A DNA stretch of 64,000 nucleotides from Nocardioides alkalitolerans DSM 16699 (GCF_000426525.1 NZ_AUFN01000015.1:1-64000); one strand, 5' to 3'. Counted from the first letter of the stretch, positions 23,615-32,903 are shown. The notes: generated by a model from the sequence alone, not told the origin. Program-made: numbers and translations.

Positions 23615-24705
23615 CTCGCCCGTCCGCGCGCGCGACCGAGGTACGTCGAGAGGCCCACCGCCGCGAGCAGCGCGGCGCCGTTGAACACCGGGCTGACCCA
23701 GGCGGCCGCGCTCGCGACCGTGAGGCCGCTGACGGTGATCGACACGAACAGCACGCCGATGAGCGTGCCGACGACGTTGAAGAACCCGGGCCGCACGGCG
23801 GTCGCGCCGAGGAAGGCCGCCGCCAGTGCCGGGAAGAGCAGGCTGTTGCCGGAGTCGGCGGTGGCGCTGCCGGTGCGGGCGAGCTGCAGGATCCCGACGA
23901 GGGCGGCCACCGCGCCGGCCAGCACGAACGACGCGGTGACGTAGCGGTCGGTGCGGATGCCCACGAGCTTCGCCGCCCGGGGGTTGGCGCCGATGGCGTA
24001 GAGCGAGCGCCCGTACGGCGTGTGGGTCAGCACGTACCAGAGCACCAGCGCGACGAGCAGCACGACGTACACGACCGCGGGCACGCCGTAGACGTTGATC
24101 GATCCGAAGTCGACCAGCGCCGGGGAGATGCCGACGAGGATCGTCTGGCCGCCCGTGTACCACTGGATCAGGCCGCCGAGCAGCGTCGCGACACCGAGCG
24201 TGGTGACGAACGAGTTGAGCCCGAACCGCGTGACCAGCACGCCGTTGAAGAGGCCGACGAGGCTGCCGAAGACGAGGCACACGACGCAGGCCACGGCGAG
24301 CGACATGTCCTCCTTCGACATCAGCCCGGCGGCGAGCACGCCCGAGGCCGCCGCGTTGGCGCCGAGGGAGAAGTCGAAGTAGCCGCTCACCAGCGGCAGC
24401 ACCACCGCGAGCGCCAGGAGCGCCACGGTCGCCTGCGTGCCGAGGATGACGGCGAGGTTCTCCGAGGTCGCGAACCGCTCGCTGCTGGCGGGCAGCACGG
24501 AGAAGAAGACGACCACGCCGAGCAGCAGCACGAGCAGGGCGTTCTTCTCGGCGAGGCCGCGCAGGTCGTGGCCGCGGCGCGGGCGCCCGGCCTTCCCGGC
24601 CCTGCCGCCCGTGGTCGGGGCGGTGCCGGGGCTCTCGGGGGTGCCGGAGCCGGCGGCGGCGCCCGCCGTACCCGCCCCTCGGCTGCTGGTGACGGACGTG
24701 CTCAT
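23611..24705 (-). CDS. Sugar-type ABC transporter permease (RbsC-like)
   Basis: 364 aa inner-membrane permease with about 8-10 helices after a disordered Gly/Ala/Thr-rich N-terminus of about 50 residues. The branched-chain/ribose permease signature is ALAVVLPLVSGYFDFSLGAN (substrate-channel helix) with THTPYGRSLYAIGANPRAAK (EAA-like loop contacting the ATPase). Start shares ATGA with the ATPase stop. Homodimeric permeases of this family serve ribose, xylose, galactose, autoinducer-2 or other polyols. Confidence 0.9.
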   Translation of the reverse strand: MSTSVTSSRGAGTAGAAAGSGTPESPGTAPTTGGRAGKAGRPRRGHDLRGLAEKNALLVLLLGVVVFFSVLPASSERFATSENLAVILGTQATVALLALAVVLPLVSGYFDFSLGANAAASGVLAAGLMSKEDMSLAVACVVCLVFGSLVGLFNGVLVTRFGLNSFVTTLGVATLLGGLIQWYTGGQTILVGISPALVDFGSINVYGVPAVVYVVLLVALVLWYVLTHTPYGRSLYAIGANPRAAKLVGIRTDRYVTASFVLAGAVAALVGILQLARTGSATADSGNSLLFPALAAAFLGATAVRPGFFNVVGTLIGVLFVSITVSGLTVASAAAWVSPVFNGAALLAAVGLSTYLGRARGRAS

Positions 24706-26270
24706 CGGGCATCTCCTGCGGTGAGGACGGACGACTGCGTCGCCGCGGTCAGGTGGTCGGGGGTGAGCTCGTCACCGGTCAGCTCGCTGTCGACGACGCC
24801 GTCGCGCAGCACGACGACGCGGTCGCAGAGAGTGGAGAGCTCGAAGAAGTCGGAGGAGGCCACCAGCACGGTGCAGCCGTCGGCCGCGGCAGCGCGCACG
24901 GTGGCGTAGATGTCGACGCGCGACATCACGTCGACGCCCTGGGTTGGCTCGTCGAGGAGGAGCAGCCGGGGCGCACGGCGCAGCCAGCGCCCCACCACCG
25001 CCTTCTGCTGGTTGCCGCCCGAGAGGGTCGCGAAGTCGTGGTCGACCGAGCCCGCCTTGACGGCGTGGCTGACGACGAGCTCCTCCGCGGAGCGGCGCTC
25101 GGCGGTGGTCGCCATGCCCCGCCAGCCCCAGAACGAGCGCAGCACCGAGGCCGAGAGGTTCTCGCGCAGGCTGAGGTTGGCGAAGGCCGACTCCCCCACC
25201 CGGTCCTCGGAGACGTAGGCGACCCCCTGGCGCATCCGGGCCTTCACGTCCTCGCGTCCGGTCTGCTCGCGACCGAGCACCCGCAGCACCCCGCCCGACG
25301 GGCGGTGCACCCCGAAGATCGTGGTGAGCAGCGCCGAGCGACCGCTGCCGACGAGGCCGGCGACCCCGACGATCTCGCCGGGCCACGCCGACAGCGACAC
25401 CCCACGGAGCGGTCCGCCGTGCAGGTCGTCGACGACGAGCGCCGCCTCACCGGCCTGCTGGGGTACGGCGACCCGCTCCCGGCCCGCCTCGCCGTCGAAG
25501 GCCCGGCCCGTCATGTGGGCGACCAGCTCGGCCTCCGTCGGGGCGGCCACGTCGGTGCCGCCCACGAGGTGCGCGACCGACCGACCGTCGAGGAAGACGG
25601 TGAAGTCGTCCGCGACGGCCAGCACCTCCTGCATGCGGTGGCTGACCATCATCACGGTCTGCCCGAGGTCGGCGCGTCGCCGGATCGCGGCGAGCAACGC
25701 CTCCGACTCGTGGGCCGGCAGCGTCGCCGTCGGCTCGTCGAGCACCAGCACGGCCTCGCCGTCGTCGCGGTCCTGCAGCGCCCGGGCGATCGCCACCATC
25801 GTGCGCTGGGCCGGGCGCAGGCTCCCGACGGGCTGCTCGGGCCGCGCGTCGATCTCGAAGCGCTCGAGCAGCTCGGCGACGTGCGCCCGCAGCTCCTTCC
25901 ACCGCACGGAGCGCCCCACGCGGGTCGGGTAGCCGGCGGCGAGCGCCACGTTCTCCGCGATGCTCAGCTGCTCGAAGAGCCCGAGGTCCTGGTGCACGAA
26001 GCGCAGCCCGGCCTCGGCCGCGTCGGCCGCCGACCAGCCGGCGACGTCGGCCTCTCGGCCGTTGACGACCAGGTGGCCGGCGTCGCCGGGGTGGACCCCC
26101 GCGAGCACCTTGATGGCGGTCGACTTGCCCGAGCCGTTGCCGCCCAGCAGGGCGTGGACGGTGCCGCGCCGCAGCGTCAGCCCGGCCCCGTCCAGCGCCC
26201 TGGTGGGTCCGAACGACTTGGTCATCCCGGTGACGACGACGGCCAGGTCCGCGGAGGTGGAGGTGCTCAT
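24702..26270 (-). CDS. Sugar-type ABC transporter ATPase, two nucleotide-binding domains (RbsA/XylG-like)
   Basis: 522 aa with tandem NBDs. NBD1 has Walker A GGNGSGKST and Walker B VLVLDEPTA, but its signature is degenerate (VGSLRPAQRTM instead of LSGGQ). NBD2 has the short Walker-like GLVGSGRSALL and an intact signature LSGGNQQK with LLLDEPTQGVD. This asymmetry is usual for the CUT2 class. It pairs with the permease at 23611 and the lipoprotein at 26272, from which it is separated by one base. Confidence 0.92.
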   Translation of the reverse strand: MSTSTSADLAVVVTGMTKSFGPTRALDGAGLTLRRGTVHALLGGNGSGKSTAIKVLAGVHPGDAGHLVVNGREADVAGWSAADAAEAGLRFVHQDLGLFEQLSIAENVALAAGYPTRVGRSVRWKELRAHVAELLERFEIDARPEQPVGSLRPAQRTMVAIARALQDRDDGEAVLVLDEPTATLPAHESEALLAAIRRRADLGQTVMMVSHRMQEVLAVADDFTVFLDGRSVAHLVGGTDVAAPTEAELVAHMTGRAFDGEAGRERVAVPQQAGEAALVVDDLHGGPLRGVSLSAWPGEIVGVAGLVGSGRSALLTTIFGVHRPSGGVLRVLGREQTGREDVKARMRQGVAYVSEDRVGESAFANLSLRENLSASVLRSFWGWRGMATTAERRSAEELVVSHAVKAGSVDHDFATLSGGNQQKAVVGRWLRRAPRLLLLDEPTQGVDVMSRVDIYATVRAAAADGCTVLVASSDFFELSTLCDRVVVLRDGVVDSELTGDELTPDHLTAATQSSVLTAGDAR

Positions 26271-26271
26271 G

Positions 26272-27429
26272 TCAGCTGACGCCCCACAGCGCCTCGTAGG
26301 CGGCCTTGTAGTCGACGTCGGGCTCGTAGTCGCCCTCCGCCGGGAGGTTGTTGTCGGCGTCGACCATCTGGAAGCCGTCGCCCTGCACCTGCGGCTCCTC
26401 GCCGTTCAGCACGCGGATGGCGGTGTCGATCGAGCCGTAGGAGCCCCACTCGGTGGCGTAGCCCAGCACGCCCAGGTCGAACCCGGCGGAGCGCACGAGG
26501 TCCATCGTCGAGGCGTCGCCGAAGCCGGCGGAGACCGCGAGGTCTCCTCCCCTGCCGGAGGCCTGGACAGCCTGGGCGAGGCCGGCGCTCAGCCATCCGC
26601 CGACGGGCACCGAGACGGCGTTGACGTCGGGGGCGGCCACGAGGGCGCTGGAGAACTTCTGCGCCGCGGTGTTGCCGGCGATGTCGGAGTTGGCCAGGTC
26701 GAGCGTGGAGACGATCTCGCACTCCTCGCACTCGGCGATGCGGTCGGTGAACCCGGCCGTGATCCAGGGGCCCCAGACGGGGTCGGTGAAGTTGATGAGC
26801 AGCACCTTCGCGGCGCCGTCGGACTTCCCGATCAGCCAGTCGGCCTGCAGCTGGCCGTTGAGGCGCCAGTAGTCCTCGATGGAGGTGTCCGGCAGCTGGA
26901 GGCGCTCGCTGGCGAGCAACGAGTCACCGCCGACCGCGGTGCAGTCGGAGCCGCCGCCGCCGACGATCTCGACGCCCGCGTCGACCGCCTCGCGCATCGG
27001 GGCCTCGACCGAGACGCAGTCGATGCCGACCGGGATGACGACGTCGGCGCCGGCGCTGGTGGCCTGGCGCAGGCAGGTGCCCCAGCCGCCGGGGTTGAGC
27101 TGGCCGTCGCACACGGTGACGTTCCAGCCGATCAGCTCACCGGCCTCCTTCATGCCGGCGACCGGCGTGGAGCACGACGGCACCTGCTCTCCGCAGGAGA
27201 CGACCCAGAGGTTCACGTCGGCCGGCGGGCTGGTCTCCACGGTGGGCGGCTCGCCCGTCTCCCCGGTGTACGCGGCCTCGAGCGCAGCCGTGGCCTCCTC
27301 GCCGGTCGGCCCGGAGGCCGAGCCGCCGTCGTCGTCGTTCGACGACGAGATGGCTCCCGAGCACGCGCTCAGGACGAGGGGGGCGACGGCGAGCGCGAAC
27401 CACGGCGCCGCCCTTCTGATGGGGTTCAT
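26272..27429 (-). CDS. Sugar-type ABC transporter substrate-binding lipoprotein
   Basis: 385 aa from the ATG at 27429, which has TAGGAGC before it. Type I-like signal and lipobox LVLSAC with lipidated Cys23, then an acidic Ser/Asp/Gly linker and a periplasmic-binding fold (NLWVVSCGEQVPSC near the first strand; VVIPVGIDCVS; VSVPVGGW). Several extra cysteines (SCGEQVPSC, CECEEC-like spacing in AECEECEIV) suggest disulfides. First gene of a three-gene CUT2 importer. The ligand may be an aromatic or sugar-like compound given its neighbours, but this is inference. Confidence 0.88.
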   Translation of the reverse strand: MNPIRRAAPWFALAVAPLVLSACSGAISSSNDDDGGSASGPTGEEATAALEAAYTGETGEPPTVETSPPADVNLWVVSCGEQVPSCSTPVAGMKEAGELIGWNVTVCDGQLNPGGWGTCLRQATSAGADVVIPVGIDCVSVEAPMREAVDAGVEIVGGGGSDCTAVGGDSLLASERLQLPDTSIEDYWRLNGQLQADWLIGKSDGAAKVLLINFTDPVWGPWITAGFTDRIAECEECEIVSTLDLANSDIAGNTAAQKFSSALVAAPDVNAVSVPVGGWLSAGLAQAVQASGRGGDLAVSAGFGDASTMDLVRSAGFDLGVLGYATEWGSYGSIDTAIRVLNGEEPQVQGDGFQMVDADNNLPAEGDYEPDVDYKAAYEALWGVS

Positions 27430-27664
27430 CGATGCTCCTACGAGTCGGGCAACAAGCCAGCCAGGCAGCCCGGGAACTGCCGCCACCGGTCGGTGGTGCT
27501 CGGAGTGAAGCAGCGGCGCGACATGTAACTGAAGTCACAGTCGGGCATGGCTGTGATCGGCGACACCGATGTCTGGCGCTCTGGCCGGGGCCCCGGCCAT
27601 GTGGCTGACTCGACCCCGACGACACGCACGCCCCCGTGCCCGGGGGCCGACGAAGGGTGAGGGC

Positions 27665-28591
27665 ATGGACTGGCGCGACCGACCGCCGTACGTCGAGGAG
27701 GTCGCGCCCGGCGTCTTCGCCTACGTGCAGCCCGACGGCTCCTGGATGATCAACAACCTGGGGTTCCTCGTCGGCGAGAGCGGCCGCAGCCTCCTGGTCG
27801 ACGCCTCCTCCACCGAGACCCGCACGCGCCGGTTCCTGGCCGAGGTCGACACCCGGTCGACGGCCGCGCCGATGGCGCTGGTCAACACCCACCACCACCC
27901 GGACCACGTCTACGGCAACTACCTCGCGCCCTCGACGACGCCGGTGATCGCCCACACGGCGTGCCGGGAGGAGATGCTCACCGCCGGCCTCGAGGCCACC
28001 CGCGTGATCACCGAGCCCGACTACGGCGACCTCCGGATCCGCACCCCCGACATCACCTTCGACGACCGGCTGACGCTGCACCTCGACGAGGTGGTCGTCG
28101 AGCTCATCCACGTCGGCCCGGCCCACACCACCAACGACGTGGTCGTCTGGCTGCCCGAGCAGCGCGTGCTCTTCACCGGCGACGTCGCCTTCGCGGGCGG
28201 CCAGCCGTTCCTGCTCGAGGGCTCCGTGCCCGGCTTCGCCCGCGCGCTCGAGCGGCTGCGCGCGCTGTCACCCGAGGTGGTCGTGCCCGGTCACGGCCCC
28301 GTCTGCCGCGGCGACGACGTGCCCGTGCTGCTCGACGACCTGAGCGCTTACGTCGCGTACGTCGACCAGGTCGCAGCCGTCGCGGAGGCCGAGGGCATGA
28401 CGGCGCTGCAGGCCGCGGAGAAGCACCGGGACAACCCGTACGCCGGGTGGGCCGAGACGGAGCGCTTCGTCGGCAACCTGCACCGGGCCCTCACCGAACG
28501 GGCGCAGGGGCCGGGCGTGCGGTTGCGCGTGCCCGACGCCTGGCCCGACATGGTCGCCTTCCACGGCGGACCGATCGGGTGCCACGCCTGA
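27665..28591 (+). CDS. Metallo-beta-lactamase-fold hydrolase
   Basis: 308 aa from the ATG at 27665, preceded by GGGTGAGGG. The MBL metal signature HHHPDH appears in NTHHHPDHVYGN, with the third ligand in HVGPAHTTND, the bridging Asp in LFTGDVAF and the last His in VVPGHGPVC. It is a class of thiolesterases, lactonases and related hydrolases. It is divergent from the ABC lipoprotein with a 235-base promoter region, and convergent with the catalase-like gene. Physiological substrate unknown. Confidence 0.9.
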   Translation: MDWRDRPPYVEEVAPGVFAYVQPDGSWMINNLGFLVGESGRSLLVDASSTETRTRRFLAEVDTRSTAAPMALVNTHHHPDHVYGNYLAPSTTPVIAHTACREEMLTAGLEATRVITEPDYGDLRIRTPDITFDDRLTLHLDEVVVELIHVGPAHTTNDVVVWLPEQRVLFTGDVAFAGGQPFLLEGSVPGFARALERLRALSPEVVVPGHGPVCRGDDVPVLLDDLSAYVAYVDQVAAVAEAEGMTALQAAEKHRDNPYAGWAETERFVGNLHRALTERAQGPGVRLRVPDAWPDMVAFHGGPIGCHA

Positions 28592-28609
28592 CGGTGCGGC
28601 ACCCGATCG
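28572..28609. terminator. Bidirectional hairpin between convergent genes
   Basis: Perfect 12-bp inverted repeat CGATCGGGTGCC (28572-28583) and GGCACCCGATCG (28598-28609) with a 14-base loop. It covers the stop of the MBL gene and faces the stop of the catalase-like gene. No U-tract follows, as is common for actinobacterial terminators. Confidence 0.65.
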
Positions 28610-28612
28610 TCC

Positions 28613-29725
28613 TCAGTCCGGCAGGTCGTCGATGCTCTCCGGCTCGCCGATCGGGCGGTCGTTGAGGCCGTGGCGGTCGCGCGACGAGTCGTCGTACACG
28701 GGTCGGCGCACCCGCTGGATGGAGCCCAGCGGCTGGTGCTCGACCAGGCAGTGCCACGGGTTGAACGACAGGTCGTCGTCGACGTAGACGCGGCGGGCCG
28801 GCGAGTAGGAGTCCTGCGCCTCGACGGTGATCGTGGCGACCGTCCGGTAGGGGGTGACCTCCTCGGGCCACTCGACGGAGGCATCCTCGACGGGGGTGGT
28901 CTCGAGGTCGACGGCCAGCTGGACGCGCACCTCCCAGGTGCCCTGCTGGTCGGCGAAGAACTCCGAGGTCAGGTCGCGCAGCGCGGAGGGCTCGCCCACC
29001 GGGACCCGCCGGCCGGTCAGCTCGGTCAGGTTCTCCGACACCGGCACCGCGGAGACCTTGGCGACGTGCTCGCCGAAGCGCAGCACTCCCTGCGACCAGT
29101 AGGTCTCGCCCAGGAGGTGGGTGTGGGGCATGGCCTGGCCGGCCGGTCCCCCGGTCCTGTCGACGCCCACCGCGCGGGCGGCGCCGGCCGCGGCGCGCAG
29201 CACGACCCCGGTGGCCACCTGGGCCGGCTCGGGCGCCCTCGCCGCCTTCGCGAGGAGGGCCTGGTCGCGGCGGTAGGTGTGGACGTCACCCGACGAGATG
29301 GTCGGGTGGTTGACGAGCAGGAAGTCCTGGGTGCGGGCGTCCGGGGCCTCCGGGAGCGCCTTCTCGCCGTCGACCTCGAGCACCTTGACCGCCATCCCCC
29401 GCGCCGTACCGACCCCGTCGGGCACGATGTCGCCCGGCGCCGTCGAGAAGCGGATGATCACCGGCCGCTCCACCGGCTCGGCGAAGAGCCCCTGGCGCAG
29501 CTCGGCCGGGAGGTCGTCGTGCACGCGCAGGGTGCCGCGGACGACGCCGTGGCTCTTGGCGTGCGCGTCCCGCAGGCCGTGGCGGTGCTTCTCGAAGGCG
29601 AAGGCGCGCAGGTCGGCGAAGATCTCGCGCAGCGCGGCGACGTCCTCGGCCTCGTGCGGCTGCTCCTGCTCGACCTCCGGCCCGTAGCGCAGGTAGGAGC
29701 GGGGCGTGTCGGTGTGCGGGCCCAC
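28613..29725 (-). CDS. Catalase-like heme protein
   Basis: 370 aa from a GTG. Shorter than monofunctional catalases (about 480-500 aa). It keeps the distal His region (HAKSHGVVRGTLRV), the heme-wall segment VIIRFSTAPGD, GMAVKVLEVDG and FLLVNHPTISS. The proximal heme tyrosine segment RVFSYxDT of true catalases is not evident; FNPWHCLVEHQPLGSI closes the core. This class is usually called catalase-family protein and may be a peroxygenase or lipid-hydroperoxide enzyme rather than a true catalase. Starts 11 bases after the ADH gene stop, so it is cotranscribed with it. Confidence 0.82.
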   Translation of the reverse strand: MGPHTDTPRSYLRYGPEVEQEQPHEAEDVAALREIFADLRAFAFEKHRHGLRDAHAKSHGVVRGTLRVHDDLPAELRQGLFAEPVERPVIIRFSTAPGDIVPDGVGTARGMAVKVLEVDGEKALPEAPDARTQDFLLVNHPTISSGDVHTYRRDQALLAKAARAPEPAQVATGVVLRAAAGAARAVGVDRTGGPAGQAMPHTHLLGETYWSQGVLRFGEHVAKVSAVPVSENLTELTGRRVPVGEPSALRDLTSEFFADQQGTWEVRVQLAVDLETTPVEDASVEWPEEVTPYRTVATITVEAQDSYSPARRVYVDDDLSFNPWHCLVEHQPLGSIQRVRRPVYDDSSRDRHGLNDRPIGEPESIDDLPD

Positions 29726-29736
29726 GGTCGGCCTCC

Positions 29737-30804
29737 TCAGCTGGGGTCCGGCAGGGTCGAGCTGTCGATCACGAACCGGAACCGCACGTCGCCCTCGACG
29801 AGCCGGTCAAAGGCCTCGTTGATGCGGTCGGCCGCGATCAGCTCGATGTCGGCGGTGATGCCGTGCTCGGCACAGAGGTCCAGGACCTCCTGGGTCTGCT
29901 GCAGGTTGCCGATGAGCGACCCGCCGATGGTGAGGCGCTTGAGGGAGACGACACCGAAGTCGATGGCGCCCTCCCCGATCGGCTCGAGCAGCCCGACCGT
30001 CGCCAGCACGCCGTTCGCGGCGAGCAGCGAGAGGTACGGGTTCATGTCGAACGCCGTCGGGATCGTCGAGAGCACCAGGTCCAGCGAGTCCGCCGCATCC
30101 GTCACGGCGTCCTCGTCGGTCATCACCACGACGTCGTCGGCGCCCGACGCCCGCGCACCGTCCGCCTTGTCGGCGCTGGTAGTGAGGGCGACGACGCGGC
30201 TCGCGCCGAGGGCCTTGGCCAGCTTGAGGCCGAGGTGCCCCAGACCGCCGAGGCCCGCCACCCCCACGACCTTGTCCTGCACGCCCCACCGGGTCAGCGG
30301 CGCGTACGTCGTCACCCCGGCGCACAGCAGGGGCGCCGCGGCGGCCAGGTCGAGGGCGTCGGGGATCGACAGCACGAAGTGCTCGTGCACGACGATCTCG
30401 TCGGAGTAGCCACCGAAGGTCACCTCGCCGGTGTCGGGGTCCGGGGCGTTGTAGGTGAAGACCGCCGGCGGCTGCTGGTACTGCTCGTCCTCGACCCCGC
30501 GCTGCGACTCGTCGCCCCAGTAGACGAGGCAGCCGACGCCCACCCGGTCACCGACGGCGTGCCGGGTGACGTCGGCGCCGACCTCGGCGACGGTGCCGAC
30601 GATCTCGTGGCCGGGCATGCACGGGAAGTTCGTGGCCAGGGCTCCGCCCATCTCGGCACGGGCCTGGTGGACGTCGGAGTGGCACACCCCGCAGTACGCG
30701 ATGTCGATGCGCACGTCCTCACGCCCGACCGCCGGCCGGTCGAAGGGCCAGGGGCGGAGCGGGGAGGAAGCGTCGTCGGTGGCGTAGCCGATGTTCGTGG
30801 GCAC
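29737..30804 (-). CDS. Zinc-type alcohol dehydrogenase (CAD/YahK-like) without structural-zinc cysteines
   Basis: 355 aa medium-chain dehydrogenase from a GTG. The catalytic zinc site is present (YCGVCHSDVH with Cys and the later GHEIVGTVAEVG with His-Glu), as are the cofactor motif GVAGLGGLGHLGLKLAK and a late cysteine LLCAGVTTY. The loop that normally reads GCxxxxCxxCxxC is GCLVYWGDESQRGVEDEQYQ, so the four cysteines of the structural zinc are gone. The rest is well conserved, so this looks like a natural variant. Probably NADP-dependent aldehyde reductase. Between the VOC and catalase genes in one operon. Confidence 0.88.
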   Translation of the reverse strand: MPTNIGYATDDASSPLRPWPFDRPAVGREDVRIDIAYCGVCHSDVHQARAEMGGALATNFPCMPGHEIVGTVAEVGADVTRHAVGDRVGVGCLVYWGDESQRGVEDEQYQQPPAVFTYNAPDPDTGEVTFGGYSDEIVVHEHFVLSIPDALDLAAAAPLLCAGVTTYAPLTRWGVQDKVVGVAGLGGLGHLGLKLAKALGASRVVALTTSADKADGARASGADDVVVMTDEDAVTDAADSLDLVLSTIPTAFDMNPYLSLLAANGVLATVGLLEPIGEGAIDFGVVSLKRLTIGGSLIGNLQQTQEVLDLCAEHGITADIELIAADRINEAFDRLVEGDVRFRFVIDSSTLPDPS

Positions 30805-30869
30805 GGGGGGCTCCTGGGGGTTCGGGGGCCGCGCGGGGGCGCGGGGGCTTCGGGGTGGGGGCGCCGGGG
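30805..30869 (+). other. G-tract-rich spacer (possible G-quadruplex)
   Basis: Seven or more runs of four to six guanines on the plus strand separated by 1-6 bases (GGGGGG, GGGGG, GGGGG, GGGGG, GGGGG, GGGG, GGGGG, GGGG). It fills the space between the ADH start and the VOC stop. Folding is only a possibility in a GC-rich genome. Confidence 0.4.
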
Positions 30870-30870
30870 C

Positions 30871-31308
30871 TCAGGGCATGTGCACGAGCTCGATGTTGAT
30901 GTCGTCCGGGTCCTGGATCGAGAGGATGACCATGCCCGTGTCGAGGTGGGTGACCTCGCCGTGCTCGATGCCGGCCTCGTCGAGGCGGCCGGCCGCGGCG
31001 TGCAGCTCGTCCTCCGAGCCCACCAGCAGGCTGAGGTGGTCGAGGCCGACGCGGGTCGAGTCGAAGGTGCCACCGGTCGGGCCGACCGGGCGCAGGCCCA
31101 GCAGCTGGTCGCCGACGGGGAAGCCAGCGCCGCCGAAGAGCTGGGCCGGGTCGTCGCGCACGCCGGGCTCGTCGACGCGGTCGCTGAAGTCGAAGGCGGT
31201 CTCGACGCCGAGCAGGTGCTGGTAGAAGGCCTTCGAGCGGTGGATGTCGGTCACGGTGAGGCGCACGTGGTGCAGCGCGGTCGTGTGGGCCATCGGGGTG
31301 GAGGTCAT
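30871..31308 (-). CDS. VOC-family (glyoxalase-like) protein
   Basis: 145 aa from the ATG at 31308, with GGAAGGA upstream. Single VOC fold: LHHVRLTVTDIHRSKAFYQH, then GLDHLSLLVGSEDELHAAA and MVILSIQDPDDINIELVHM. Possible metal ligands are His in LHHV and GLDH, plus Glu in NIELVH. It heads the minus-strand set VOC-ADH-catalase and is divergent from the GlxA regulator, which probably controls it. Function could be lactoylglutathione lyase-like detoxification, matching the reductase and catalase neighbours. Confidence 0.85.
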   Translation of the reverse strand: MTSTPMAHTTALHHVRLTVTDIHRSKAFYQHLLGVETAFDFSDRVDEPGVRDDPAQLFGGAGFPVGDQLLGLRPVGPTGGTFDSTRVGLDHLSLLVGSEDELHAAAGRLDEAGIEHGEVTHLDTGMVILSIQDPDDINIELVHMP

Positions 31309-31465
31309 GGTGGGTCCTTCCGGGTCGGGTCGCGGCCGGGATGCCGCCGCGCGGGTGGTACCCGCCCGGGCGGGCTCGAGGGCCTGCGACGTCGGACTCC
31401 ACCCTTCCGGTGCACCCCGCCGTACGACCAGTGGCCGTTGCGACGTCCCTCCTAGCATTCGCGAC

Positions 31466-32455
31466 ATGCGCATCGTGATCGTCGCCGTGGACGGCGTGGC
31501 CGACTCCGGCCTGGGCCTCGTGCTCGACGTCTTCACCGCCGCCAACCTGCTGCGGGGGCGTGTCGACCCCCACCTCGCGGCTTTCGAGGTGTCCGTCCGC
31601 TCCACCCGGGCGCAGGTGCGCACCTTCTACGGGGCCGCGTTCACGACCGAGCCGCTCGCCGCCGTCCTCGACGACCCGCCCGACCACCTCGTCGTACCCG
31701 GCCTCGGGGTCACCACCGCCGAGGCCGTCCTCGACGTGGTCACGGGCACCGACACCGTCCCGGCCCTGCGCACGCTGCACGACCACGGCGTGCCGACCTC
31801 GGCCGCCTGCAGCGGCACGTTCCTGATCGCCGAGGCGGGGGTGCTCGACGGGCGGGCGGCCACCACGAGCTGGTGGCTCGGGCCGGCCTTCCGCGCCCGC
31901 TACCCGGCCGTGACCCTCGACGAGTCCGAGGCGCTCGTCGTCGCCGGCGACGTCGTCACCGCGGGCGCCGCGCTCGCGCACCTGGACCTGGCCCTCTCGC
32001 TCGTACGGCGGGTCAGCCCCGGCCTCGCCGAGGCGGTCGGCGACTACCTCGCCGTGGGCGACCGGCCCCGCCAGGGCGACGTCGTGCGCCCGAGCCTGCT
32101 CGCTCCCACCGACCCCGTGCTCGCGGCCTTCGACCGCGCCGTCCGCGACCGCATCGGCGAGTCGCTCGACCTCGGCGAGGTCGCGTCGGACCTCGGCGTC
32201 AGCCGACGCACCCTCCAGCGGCTGACGTCGACCACCCTGGGCATGACCCCCATCCGGTACGTCCAGCACGTGCGCCTCGAGCGCGCCGTCGACCTGCTCC
32301 GCACCACCGACGAGAGCGTGGCCGCGATCGCCCGGGCCGTCGGCTACCAGGACGCCACCACGCTCGCCACCCTCATCCGCCGGCGCCGCGGCACCACGCC
32401 CGAGCAGATCCGGGCCCGGCGGCTCGCGACGGCGTCGGCGTGGGAGTCGGCGTAG
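31466..32455 (+). CDS. GlxA-family AraC-type transcriptional regulator
   Basis: 329 aa from the ATG at 31466. The N-terminal DJ-1/PfpI-like amidotransferase fold (VIVAVDGVADSGLGLVLDVF; nucleophile elbow SAACSGTFLIAEAG) is followed by an AraC double-HTH domain (SLDLGEVASDLGVSRRTLQR and VAAIARAVGYQDATTLATLI). Such regulators sense small metabolites or aldehydes through the DJ-1 domain. Divergent from the VOC-ADH-catalase genes, its likely targets. Confidence 0.9.
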   Translation: MRIVIVAVDGVADSGLGLVLDVFTAANLLRGRVDPHLAAFEVSVRSTRAQVRTFYGAAFTTEPLAAVLDDPPDHLVVPGLGVTTAEAVLDVVTGTDTVPALRTLHDHGVPTSAACSGTFLIAEAGVLDGRAATTSWWLGPAFRARYPAVTLDESEALVVAGDVVTAGAALAHLDLALSLVRRVSPGLAEAVGDYLAVGDRPRQGDVVRPSLLAPTDPVLAAFDRAVRDRIGESLDLGEVASDLGVSRRTLQRLTSTTLGMTPIRYVQHVRLERAVDLLRTTDESVAAIARAVGYQDATTLATLIRRRRGTTPEQIRARRLATASAWESA

Positions 32456-32512
32456 GAGAGGCCGGCGCGCCGAGCGGTGAGGTCCCCGCGGGCGGGCGGG
32501 CGGGTCGGGAGG

Positions 32513-32785
32513 TCAGCCCTCGTCGGTACGGCGGGTCGCCGCGCGCCGCAGCTTCGCCTCGCGGTGGTCCCGCAGCTCCTCGAAGGGCGTGCGCGGGCGG
32601 AGGAAGCGGCGGCGCTCCCAGGCGGGATAGGTCAGGTACATGGCCCAGCTCGCGATCACCCACGCCGGGACCGCCCCGACCACGGCCGGCCAGACGCCGG
32701 TGTCGTTCACGTAGTACAGCCAGAGCGTGAGCACCAGGGTCCACCCGGCACCGATGGTGACGGCGTACCTCGTCCGTGCGCTCAT
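32513..32785 (-). CDS. Small two-helix membrane protein
   Basis: 90 aa from the ATG at 32785 with GAGGGGGAG upstream. Two hydrophobic segments (YAVTIGAGWTLVLTLWLYYV and AVVGAVPAWVIASWAMYL) and a basic C-terminal tail rich in Arg. Upstream in-frame codons run into a repeat and are not coding. Unknown function; small actinobacterial proteins of this layout are widespread. Confidence 0.7.
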   Translation of the reverse strand: MSARTRYAVTIGAGWTLVLTLWLYYVNDTGVWPAVVGAVPAWVIASWAMYLTYPAWERRRFLRPRTPFEELRDHREAKLRRAATRRTDEG

Positions 32786-32903
32786 CGCTCCCCCTCGCCC
32801 CAGCAGGGCTGCACGCCCCGCGTCGTACGCCCATCCTGGCCCAGTGCCGGACGGTCGGTGCGGTCTCCAGCGATTCGGGCCGGCACCCGCGAGCCTCGGC
32901 CGA

